Below the pieces are notes generated by a model, which did not search any database, was not told the DNA's origin, and saw only the letters and a program-made list of their open reading frames with translations. Below are positions 14,388-20,051 of a DNA stretch of 20,051 nucleotides, in pieces. The DNA is from RGIG3040 sp964410675 (GTDB lineage: Bacteria; Bacillota; Clostridia; Lachnospirales; Lachnospiraceae): assembly GCA_964410675.1 (NCBI GenBank), contig CAYPIB010000051.1, positions 1 to 20,051 of the forward strand, given 5' to 3'. The first letter of the stretch is position 1. Every line of letters starts with the position of its first letter. Position numbers and translations under genes: made by a program.

Positions 14388-15848
14388 TTATAAGCCATTC
14401 GGCATATCTGCTTCGAATTTGGCAACCAGCTTTTCCTGCCAGTCGCTGGTTGGACTAAGTCTGCCCAGGAAGAACCTGAGAACGGTTGGTTCATCCACAA
14501 ATTTTAATCCGCCAATCAGGTGTCTATTTTCATAGAGCCATCCAATTCTATCCGCTGCATATTTTACTTGTGATAATGTATATACCCGCTTTGGTACTGC
14601 AAGACGAACAAGCTCCATTTCTGAAAGATGTTCCGAGCCATCCGGATTACGCTGTTCGGAAAGCGTACCACGTTCCATTCCGCGAATTCCTCCGACTAAA
14701 TAAATTGCTGCTGCAAGAGCACCCGCCGGATATTGCTCCTGTGGAATGTGATTGACAAAGCGCATAGCATCAATATGGCAGCCAAGTCCGCCGCTTGGAG
14801 TGACTACCGGAACACCTTTTGCCTGTAATTCATCACTGAGCGCTTTCACAAATAGTGGTGTTTGACTAATAACATCCAAATCCAAAGTCTCCCCAAGACC
14901 TACTGCAATTGCTTCCATTTCCTTAACAGACATACCGCCATATGTAAGGAACCCTTCAAACAAAGGTATGAATTCTCTCATCTGAGTTAAATATGTATCA
15001 TTATTCGTACATATACCACCGCCGCGGGCACAGCCTAGCTTACGCCCTGAAAAATAGATAATATCAAAAAGAGAACCGATTTCATGAACGATTTCTGCAA
15101 GAGAGCGCTCAAAATATTCTTCTTCTCTTACTTTAATAAAATATAAGTTATCTGCTAAAAGACTCGCATCTAATACGGACATAATTCCCTGCTCTTTACA
15201 ATAAGCAGACACTTCCCGCATATTTGCCAAGGATACCGGCTGACCGCCAATCAAGTTCGTTCCAGCCTCCACGCGGATAAACGCTATGTTTTCTACGCCT
15301 TCACAGTCAACTGCCTCACGGATCTTATTCATGTCCAGATTTCCCTTGAAAGGATGCTCACTTGTAACCTTATTCCCTTCGTCACCTATGACCTCTTTTA
15401 CAATACCACCCAAACGAGTAATATGTGACTTGGTCGTTGTAAAGTGATAGTTCATAAGGGTCACTTTACCCGGTGTAATAAATGCATTTGCTAATATATT
15501 TTCACAAGCCCGTCCCTGATGAGCAGGCAGAAAATGCTTTGTCCCAAAAAAGTCCTCCAGCGCCTTCTGAAGACGGAAGTAGGTTCTTGACCCGGCATAG
15601 CTGTCATCTGCCATCATCATCGCCGCATACTGTGCATCACTCATAGCATTCACGCCGCTGTCAGTCAGCATATCTAAGAAAACATCCTCATTATGAAGTA
15701 AAAACGTATTACTGCCGGCTTCCTTAATTGCCTCCAAACGTTGTCGTACCGGCCGTAAATTAATACGCTGTACCATTCGTGCTTTGTGCATCTCTAGTGG
15801 AATCTGTTCTCCCGAAAAGAAACTGACACCTTGATTATTGCTATTCAT
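14388..15848 (-). CDS. Beta-eliminating lyase, tryptophanase / tyrosine phenol-lyase family
   Basis: A 486-residue PLP enzyme of the group that splits tryptophan to indole or tyrosine to phenol, with pyruvate and ammonia. The start is the ATG at 15848 after TTAGGAGGATTACAA; an upstream in-frame ATG (15896) has no such site and lies upstream of the promoter. Seen: Tyr84 in SYAGS, HQGRACEN with Arg113, FTTTK near 136-140, GGQPVSLANM with Asn209, Asp227, the PLP lysine at 270 in SGRK, and Arg415 in VRLAVP. Residues that separate the two enzymes favour tyrosine phenol-lyase: Arg393 in GMERG and Phe459 in LRFF (tryptophanases have a non-Arg residue and His). Yet the conserved Arg three residues after the PLP-binding Asp is Leu230, and SGKKD has become SGRKLG. 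The substrate is therefore open. Monocistronic. Confidence 0.85.
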   Translation of the reverse strand: MNSNNQGVSFFSGEQIPLEMHKARMVQRINLRPVRQRLEAIKEAGSNTFLLHNEDVFLDMLTDSGVNAMSDAQYAAMMMADDSYAGSRTYFRLQKALEDFFGTKHFLPAHQGRACENILANAFITPGKVTLMNYHFTTTKSHITRLGGIVKEVIGDEGNKVTSEHPFKGNLDMNKIREAVDCEGVENIAFIRVEAGTNLIGGQPVSLANMREVSAYCKEQGIMSVLDASLLADNLYFIKVREEEYFERSLAEIVHEIGSLFDIIYFSGRKLGCARGGGICTNNDTYLTQMREFIPLFEGFLTYGGMSVKEMEAIAVGLGETLDLDVISQTPLFVKALSDELQAKGVPVVTPSGGLGCHIDAMRFVNHIPQEQYPAGALAAAIYLVGGIRGMERGTLSEQRNPDGSEHLSEMELVRLAVPKRVYTLSQVKYAADRIGWLYENRHLIGGLKFVDEPTVLRFFLGRLSPTSDWQEKLVAKFEADMPNGL

Positions 15849-15880
15849 TTGTAATCCTCCTAAAACATTATGATGGCTTG

Positions 15881-15909
15881 ATAATATCATGTGCAAAAAC
15901 GCATGTCAA
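15881..15909 (-). promoter_or_regulatory. Strong sigma-A promoter of the beta-eliminating lyase gene
   Basis: Perfect TTGACA (15909-15904), a 17-bp spacer ending TGA, and TATTAT (15886-15881) form an extended -10 promoter. The expected RNA start is near 15874, with a leader of about 25 bases, too short for a tna-type leader peptide. Confidence 0.8.
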
Positions 15910-15913
15910 GTTT

Positions 15914-15960
15914 AAAGTGATAAAGTGACATAGTTTAAGGCAATAACGTGACAAAGTGCT
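15914..15960 (-). promoter_or_regulatory. Two pairs of 8-bp direct repeats, probable activator sites of the lyase promoter
   Basis: On the plus strand AAAGTGAT-AAAGTGAC lies at 15914-15929 and AACGTGAC-AAAGTGCT at 15945-15960. Seen from the lyase gene these read as repeated (G/A)TCACTTT units centred near -48 and -79 from the expected RNA start, the pairs being 31 bp apart, close to three helical turns. Binding of an activator is inference from arrangement only. Confidence 0.5.
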
Positions 15961-15978
15961 TAATTTTTATAAATATAA

Positions 15979-16007
15979 TTGTCTAGTTGCTAAGATAGTA
16001 TTATAAT
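15979..16007 (+). promoter_or_regulatory. Sigma-A promoter of the alpha/beta hydrolase gene
   Basis: TTGTCT (15979-15984), a 17-bp spacer and a perfect TATAAT (16002-16007). The ATG at 16058 follows about 50 bp later. The direct repeats at 15914-15960 lie just upstream and could influence both divergent promoters. Confidence 0.7.
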
Positions 16008-16057
16008 ATAATTTATAACTATGTCGATTGAAGCATCACGTCGAATAAGGGAGGAAT

Positions 16058-16993
16058 ATGAAAATAGTAAAGAAAATAATAGGGAGAGGTATAGTAGGAG
16101 TATTTTCTTTTTTAATACTACTTCTTATTTTTATCACAGTTTATCATTATATTATGTTAACAAAGGAAAGCAAATTAATTAAGCCAAACGGTACATTAGT
16201 AAATGTTGATGGTTATGATTTTCATGTTTATGCCGAAGGTGAGAATACAGATATGCCAACCTTAGTTTTTATGTCTGGTTCCGGTATTGCTGCTCCGGTT
16301 TATGATTATAAGGTATTATATTCAAAATTATCAGATGAGTTTCGTATTGTCGTCATCGAAAAATTCGGATATGGTTATTCTGAAATAAGCGGACTGCCAA
16401 GGGATGTTGAAACAATGGTAGAACAAAATCGGGAGGCATTATCGCTTGCCGGGGAAAAAGGTCCCTTTATATTGATTCCTCATTCCATGTCAGGTTTAGA
16501 AGCAATCTATTGGTCGCATCATTATCCTGATGAAATAGCTTCTATAATTGGTTTGGATATGGCAGTTCCAGAATCATATGCTCCTTATACGAATAACTTT
16601 TTAGGTGTTAAAATTTTAAGTGTTATTACAAAAACAGGAATACATAGATTCCCCTTTGTTAATCCTGTAAGTGAAAGGGAACTGACAAGCGATGAAATGA
16701 AACAGCACAAATATCTTGTTTACAAAAATACACTCAATCGAGAGATTCTTTCAGAAAGTAAATTTGTCAATGAAAATGCAAAGCTAGTGGAGCAGTTAGG
16801 TATACCAGATATTCCAATGTTGTTATTTGTTTCAAACGGCAGCGGAATTGGTGAGAATAACTGGATTAATTTTCAGAAAAAATTCGCATCAAAATCTAAT
16901 CATGTTCAACTAATTAACCTTAATTGCGGGCACAATATCCATTATTATGAATCAGAGTACATTGCAAAAATGATTAAAGATTTTTATAAATAA
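16058..16993 (+). CDS. Membrane-anchored alpha/beta hydrolase
   Basis: A 311-residue alpha/beta-fold hydrolase. Residues 10-33 form one hydrophobic helix after a lysine-rich start (KIVKKIIGR), giving an N-terminal anchor with the enzyme probably outside the membrane. The fold follows: oxyanion-hole segment FMSGSGIAAP at 71-80, nucleophile elbow PHSMSG with Ser143, GLDMAVPES after strand six and the catalytic His292 in NCGHNIHYY. The elbow has Pro and Ser where GHSMGG is usual. The acid residue is not certain; LLFVSNGSG holds Asn where Asp is common. The ATG at 16058 follows GGGAGG with a short 3-base gap. It stands alone, with its own promoter and terminator. Esterase or peptidase substrates are possible; none can be named. 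Confidence 0.8.
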   Translation: MKIVKKIIGRGIVGVFSFLILLLIFITVYHYIMLTKESKLIKPNGTLVNVDGYDFHVYAEGENTDMPTLVFMSGSGIAAPVYDYKVLYSKLSDEFRIVVIEKFGYGYSEISGLPRDVETMVEQNREALSLAGEKGPFILIPHSMSGLEAIYWSHHYPDEIASIIGLDMAVPESYAPYTNNFLGVKILSVITKTGIHRFPFVNPVSERELTSDEMKQHKYLVYKNTLNREILSESKFVNENAKLVEQLGIPDIPMLLFVSNGSGIGENNWINFQKKFASKSNHVQLINLNCGHNIHYYESEYIAKMIKDFYK

Positions 16994-17006
16994 ACGACTA
17001 CATAGA

Positions 17007-17058
17007 AAAAAGACATTTTTCGGTATCTTTTTGATTTACCCAAAAATGTCTTTCTCTC
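17007..17058. terminator. Bidirectional hairpin terminator
   Basis: AAAGACATTTTT (17009-17020) pairs perfectly with AAAAATGTCTTT (17042-17053), with a smaller GGTA/TACC pairing inside the loop. A T/C-rich tail follows on the plus strand and an A-rich left flank gives U's on the minus strand, serving the hydrolase gene and the converging ASCH-like gene. Confidence 0.85.
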
Positions 17059-17070
17059 TCTTATTTCTAA

Positions 17071-17535
17071 TTAAAATCTTGATTTTTCATAATTATAAGG
17101 AATGCTTGTCCCAACTACCACGTCTTCTACCTTTTCAATAATCAACCAATCATCCATATTTTCCTGATGGTCAAATTTGAGCGGCTCAATTGTCTGAACA
17201 TCTTTAAACTCTACCAGGCATAGACACTTTTTATGCCAGCGCTCTATTTGCTTTTCAGATAAATTAAGCTTTTCCTGATTGTCAGAAAGTACTTTAGCAA
17301 TCTCTTCCTCAGTAAGCTTTACATAATTTTGAACATCAGATACAACTGCCTTTGCAGAAATAATTCCGGTCCCTTTTTCCATAAAATATAATATTTCATC
17401 GTTGAATACTCGGCTATGCGGTATTTTTCTTCCTGCCGCACCCCTTATTATCATAGTCTTTGTCCCATCTAAAATTTTATCAAGTACTTTCCCGCCCTTT
17501 TTCCCCACGTTATCACAGTATACTAAATGTACCAT
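17071..17535 (-). CDS. Small ASCH/PUA-like domain protein
   Basis: A 154-residue soluble protein. The first 70 residues resemble the PUA-like ASCH fold: TKTMIIRGAAGRKIPHSRVF (the conserved K-x-x-x-RG loop), then DEILYFMEKGTGIISAKAVVSDV, the strand-turn-strand that follows it. Residues 70-110 are a charged helical stretch and the end (VEFKDVQTIEPLKF, DDWLIIEKVED) returns to strands. ASCH and PUA-like domains generally bind RNA or modified nucleotides; the role of this family is unknown. The ATG at 17535 has only a distant AAGGAAGG site, and the gene starts 4 bp after the AraC-family regulator, so it is probably translated by coupling. Assignment is by motif impression and is tentative. Confidence 0.55.
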   Translation of the reverse strand: MVHLVYCDNVGKKGGKVLDKILDGTKTMIIRGAAGRKIPHSRVFNDEILYFMEKGTGIISAKAVVSDVQNYVKLTEEEIAKVLSDNQEKLNLSEKQIERWHKKCLCLVEFKDVQTIEPLKFDHQENMDDWLIIEKVEDVVVGTSIPYNYEKSRF

Positions 17536-17539
17536 ACGA

Positions 17540-18394
17540 TTAATTTCCTTCCTTTTTTATAACCGGTATCCAAACTTCATATTTTGCGTTTTGAGGATCC
17601 GGATTTAAGTATACTTCAATGTCCGGAGCATTTCCATATTCATATCCTGATGTTGGCATCCATTCTGTAATAATTCTCTTTTCTAGTTCTTGAATTGATA
17701 AATGTGTTCCTTCATCGGTAAAAATTGCCCATGTGGCAGCAGGTACTAAGAACTCCTCTAACTCACCACTAACTTTTTGATTTGATGCAACTGCAATAAA
17801 ATACTTCCAATTTTCTGAATCATTACATGCACTGACGCCTAAAAGTCCCTTTGGATCCGAATCCATAATGGTGAGCAGTTGCTCGAATGTCCCTGTAGAA
17901 GCAGCTTTATCCCACATTTTTGGTACAATTTCAAAGTTTTTTTCAATTTCCTTTTCTAGTGGTGCAGACATTCCTACGATACGAAAAGCTTCTTTCTTTT
18001 CTATTCTATAATTCATTGCACGGTCTCCTTTAATTGATATTTGGAAACTAATTGGTGGATATGCCTTAATTGTAATACCCTCTTCTTTTGCTTCTGAAGG
18101 TGTAATACCATGTACATTTTTAAATGCACGATTAAATGCGGTTGGTGAATCATACCCGTAATTTAGCGAAACGTCTATCACTTTATGACCGTTTTGCAAG
18201 TCTACGGCCGCTAGAGACATTCTTCTGCGCCGAATGTACTCGGATAACGTAATATCTGCCATATAAGCAAACATTCTCTGAAAATGATAAGTACCGCAAC
18301 AGGCAATTTTAGCCACCTGATCCATATCTATTTCTTCTTGTATATGATCTTCCATATAATTTATGGCACCGTTTAACCGCTCAATCCATTCCAT
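17540..18394 (-). CDS. AraC-family regulator with GyrI-like ligand-binding domain
   Basis: A 284-residue regulator built like Rob. Residues 8-105 hold the two helix-turn-helix motifs of AraC/XylS proteins: MDQVAKIACCGTYHFQRMFAYMADITLSEYIRRRR read in parts (HFQRMF, LSEYIRRRRMS), then VIDVSLNYGYDSPTAFNRAFK and the typical GITPSEAK end. Residues 122-282 are a GyrI-like effector-binding domain (YRIEKKEAFRIVGMSAPL at its start, IEVYLNPDPQNAKYEVWIPV at its end), which binds small hydrophobic or cationic compounds in relatives. The ATG at 18394 follows GAGGAGATACTAA. It forms an operon with the ASCH-like gene 4 bp downstream. Ligand and targets are unknown; stress or drug sensing is the usual family role. 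Confidence 0.9.
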   Translation of the reverse strand: MEWIERLNGAINYMEDHIQEEIDMDQVAKIACCGTYHFQRMFAYMADITLSEYIRRRRMSLAAVDLQNGHKVIDVSLNYGYDSPTAFNRAFKNVHGITPSEAKEEGITIKAYPPISFQISIKGDRAMNYRIEKKEAFRIVGMSAPLEKEIEKNFEIVPKMWDKAASTGTFEQLLTIMDSDPKGLLGVSACNDSENWKYFIAVASNQKVSGELEEFLVPAATWAIFTDEGTHLSIQELEKRIITEWMPTSGYEYGNAPDIEVYLNPDPQNAKYEVWIPVIKKEGN

Positions 18395-18435
18395 TTAGTA
18401 TCTCCTCATATAATTATATTAAAGTTTTCAAAATA

Positions 18436-18470
18436 GTACCTCTCACTTTTTGCCATATTATGAGAGGTGC
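18436..18470. terminator. Hairpin upstream of the AraC gene (terminator or attenuator)
   Basis: GTACCTCTCA (18436-18445) pairs with TGAGAGGTGC (18461-18470), 10 bp including one G-T pair, with a 15-base loop. On the minus strand it is followed by TATTTTGAAAACTTT, only partly U-rich. It lies 42 bp before the AraC start codon, so it may end readthrough or act in the leader of that gene. Confidence 0.4.
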
Positions 18471-18525
18471 CGCCTGAATTTGAATAGTCCTTTACTTTCC
18501 TTCGTTTATAATATCAGATTTATAA

Positions 18526-18580
18526 TAAAATAAAAAGCTTCCAATGAATTTAGCAATATTTTCTAAAATTCTATGAAAGC
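18526..18580 (-). terminator. Terminator of the flagellin-like gene
   Basis: On the minus strand GCTTTCATAGAATTT (18580-18566) pairs with AAATTCATTGGAAGC (18551-18537), 13 of 15 positions matching, followed at once by TTTTTATTTTATT. It lies 46 bp after the flagellin-like stop codon. Confidence 0.75.
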
Positions 18581-18626
18581 CTGTTATTCTATATCTATAT
18601 TTTGATTACTGTTTCAATTTAATATT

Positions 18627-19388
18627 CTAATTAGCGCCAAATATTGTTAAAATCCCTGAGTCATTTGCCATCTTTTTCTTCAGCATTCCCATTTGATAGT
18701 CCTGAAGTAATTGATTCTTTTTCTGCTCAGAAATTGCTTTTGGCATATCAAGGTCTTCTATTCTGCTTCTCGCTCCGGTTAGCTCAAGTGACATAACGTT
18801 ATTATTATTGTACGCATGCTCCATCGCATTAGTAGTGGCACCGGTATTGCTTCTGGCTGTATTTACTTTTTTCATTGCGTCATCAATTTTACTGATATCA
18901 ATAGAGCCCGTTACGCTATAACCATCAAGACCAAGTTCTTTTAATGTAACATTTTCCATTTGAATTTTCATGCCTGTGCCATCAGGATTAGAAGCGATAT
19001 TCATATCCGCCATACTTCCATCCAGCAGCTTCAAGCCATTAAAATTGGTATTTGTTGCATTACGTTCAATTTCTTGAAGAATTTGATCAACCTCACCTTG
19101 TATCATTTCCTTTTCAGAATCGCCATATAAACTATTGGATGCTTTAAGGCTAAGCTCTCTAATTCTTTGCAGATTTTCCTGCATAGAGGCCAAGGCTCCA
19201 TCTTTAATATTGGCAACCCCAATACCATCTTTAATATTAGAGGCTCCGACATCAAAACCGTTGCTTTCTCTTTGCATTTTATTTGCAATAGCAAGTCCCG
19301 CAGCATCATCTGCAGCAGTATTAATTCTCTTCCCACTTGCAATATTATCGTAATTATTAGATACTCCATTAATTCCCGCTATAGCCAT
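18627..19388 (-). CDS. Flagellin-like protein, short, with reduced N-terminal D0 segment
   Basis: A 253-residue flagellin homologue. The N-terminal D1 core is clear: NNYDNIASGKRINTAADDAAGL (here in two parts, IASGKRINTAADDAAG and LAIANKMQRESNG), then DGIGVANIKDGALASMQENL and IRELSLKASNS. The C-terminal core is also present: NVMSLELTGARSRIEDLDMPKAI and the closing helix. Compared with normal flagellins it lacks most of the first 20 or so residues (the HNLSALN segment), replaced by MAIAGINGVS, and the variable middle is short. The ATG at 19388 follows GGAAAGGAGCATATT; an upstream ATG at 19430 has no such site. No other flagellar gene lies in the window. It could be a minor or non-filament flagellin-like protein; secretion by the flagellar export system is inferred. 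Confidence 0.85.
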   Translation of the reverse strand: MAIAGINGVSNNYDNIASGKRINTAADDAAGLAIANKMQRESNGFDVGASNIKDGIGVANIKDGALASMQENLQRIRELSLKASNSLYGDSEKEMIQGEVDQILQEIERNATNTNFNGLKLLDGSMADMNIASNPDGTGMKIQMENVTLKELGLDGYSVTGSIDISKIDDAMKKVNTARSNTGATTNAMEHAYNNNNVMSLELTGARSRIEDLDMPKAISEQKKNQLLQDYQMGMLKKKMANDSGILTIFGAN

Positions 19389-19450
19389 AATATGCTCCTT
19401 TCCAGCTAAACTAGCCTTATGTCGTTGCATAGAACTTTTATCCTACTTTA

Positions 19451-19479
19451 ATTATAGTATATGAGGGGCTATATAGCAA
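19451..19479 (-). promoter_or_regulatory. Sigma-A promoter of the flagellin-like gene
   Basis: TTGCTA (19479-19474), a 17-bp spacer and a perfect TATAAT (19456-19451) on the minus strand, about 63 bp before the ATG. No flagellar-sigma (TAAA-15-CCGATAT) promoter was found in this region, which is unusual for a flagellin. Confidence 0.75.
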
Positions 19480-19545
19480 CCTATTAATTGGTAATTTTTG
19501 CACAATATTGATGCATTTTATTATATGTTTCCTTTCTCGATATTC

Positions 19546-19574
19546 TTTTTAAAACATCTATGTTGTTATTAATC
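19546..19574 (-). repeat. Degenerate terminal CRISPR repeat
   Basis: A 29-base copy lacking one T in the ATCTTATG core and with the plus-strand 5' end changed from ATTTC to TTTTT. In crRNA direction the decay is at the 3' end of the last repeat, which is usual for the trailer end and sets the array's direction. Confidence 0.9.
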
Positions 19575-20051
19575 ATCCTAGGGGCACAGGAAAGGCAGCA
19601 GCGGTTATATTTCAAAACATCTTATGTTGTTATTAATCAATGACAGCACATAGAAACAAAGAAATAGGTGGCTAATTTCAAAACATCTTATGTTGTTATC
19701 AATCTTATAGCAATTCATTAACTAAACAGGTGAGTGCATTATTTCAAAACATCTTATGTTGTTATTAATCCGGTCGAGAAGAAACTTGCACCAGTAAAGC
19801 CGCTATTTCAAAACATCTTATGTTGTTATTAATCGGTTTGCACTAAAAGACCCCATACAGGACAGTCCCTTGGAAAGTTTGGAATCCACCCGTAAATTTC
19901 AAAACATCTTATGTTGTTATTAATCGGCATTTGCGATAAGCTGCAGACATTCTTTGTGTGATTTCAAAACATCTTATGTTGTTATTAATCTGCGGACAAG
20001 AGTGGGTAGAGATGGTGTATACCAATTTCAAAACATCTTATGTTGTTATTA
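19546..20051 (-). CRISPR. CRISPR array, trailer end, type I-B-like repeat; continues past window
   Basis: Eight repeats and seven spacers are seen. The 30-bp repeat starts ATTTCAAAACATC and ends GTTATTAATC on the plus strand. Repeat positions: 19546-19574 (degenerate), 19609-19638, 19675-19704 (one T to C change), 19741-19770, 19805-19834, 19896-19925, 19961-19990 and 20025 to the edge. Spacers are 34, 36, 36, 34, 61, 35 and 34 bases. Read on the minus strand the repeat ends in TTTTGAAAT, like the 5' handle of I-B crRNAs, and contains an AACAT-AAG-ATGTT hairpin. With the degenerate repeat at the left, transcription should run right to left, with leader and cas genes to the right. Type is inferred from repeat form only, as no cas gene is present. 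Confidence 0.97.

Noticed and set aside
15849..15896. Sixteen-residue N-terminal extension of the beta-eliminating lyase, or a leader peptide
   Set aside because: The upstream ATG lies ahead of the mapped -10 and inside the promoter, while the ATG at 15848 has an ideal ribosome binding site. No tryptophan codon occurs in the stretch.
19389..19545. Flagellar-sigma promoter ahead of the flagellin-like gene
   Set aside because: No TAAA-15-CCGATAT-like sequence was found; a good sigma-A promoter explains transcription.

Overview
The window looks like chromosomal DNA from a low-GC anaerobic Firmicute, most likely a clostridium of the Lachnospiraceae type. This is an inference. It rests on AT-rich composition, strong GGAGG-type ribosome binding sites, many sigma-A promoters with 16-17 bp spacers, short hairpin terminators, clostridial-looking proteins and an I-B-like CRISPR repeat. 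No rRNA, tRNA, transposase, integrase or cas gene was seen. No coding gap exceeds about 300 bases except the CRISPR array at the right end.

Layout from left to right. (1) 1-2056, minus: a membrane protein with two fused DUF1538 halves, followed by a P-II-like protein cut by the window edge; together they look like a regulated ion transporter. (2) 2178-4219, minus: agmatine deiminase and N-carbamoylputrescine amidase, which convert agmatine to putrescine. (3) 4455-6272, plus: a V4R ligand-sensor protein and a GGDEF diguanylate cyclase in one operon, ending at a perfect 12-bp hairpin. (4) 6341-7054, minus: a five-segment DUF3592-like membrane protein. (5) 7232-10342, minus: glycogen branching enzyme and a cytosolic GH13 alpha-glucan hydrolase. 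(6) 10491-11036, plus: a TetR-family regulator, divergent from glgB and convergent with the next operon. (7) 11111-14279, minus: HAD phosphatase, ABC ATPase and two ABC-2 permeases, tightly packed with stop codons merged into the next ribosome binding site. (8) 14388-15848, minus: a beta-eliminating lyase of the tryptophanase / tyrosine phenol-lyase family with an unusual set of active-site residues. It has a near-consensus promoter preceded by two pairs of 8-bp direct repeats. (9) 16058-16993, plus: a membrane-anchored alpha/beta hydrolase. (10) 17071-18394, minus: an AraC regulator with a GyrI-like ligand domain and an ASCH/PUA-like protein. (11) 18627-19388, minus: a short flagellin-like protein with its own sigma-A promoter and terminator. 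(12) 19546-20051: a CRISPR array running off the right edge, with its degenerate terminal repeat on the left, so the leader and any cas genes should lie to the right.

The themes are polyamine, glycogen and aromatic amino-acid metabolism, plus small-molecule sensing (V4R, P-II, GyrI-like, TetR). The points most worth following up are the lyase active site with its upstream repeat array, the V4R/GGDEF pair lacking an inhibitory site, the duplicated DUF1538 transporter paired with an apparent tandem P-II protein, the solitary N-terminally shortened flagellin beside the CRISPR array, and a 61-nt spacer among 34-36-nt spacers. I did not find a clear-cut new defence or mobile system inside the window.
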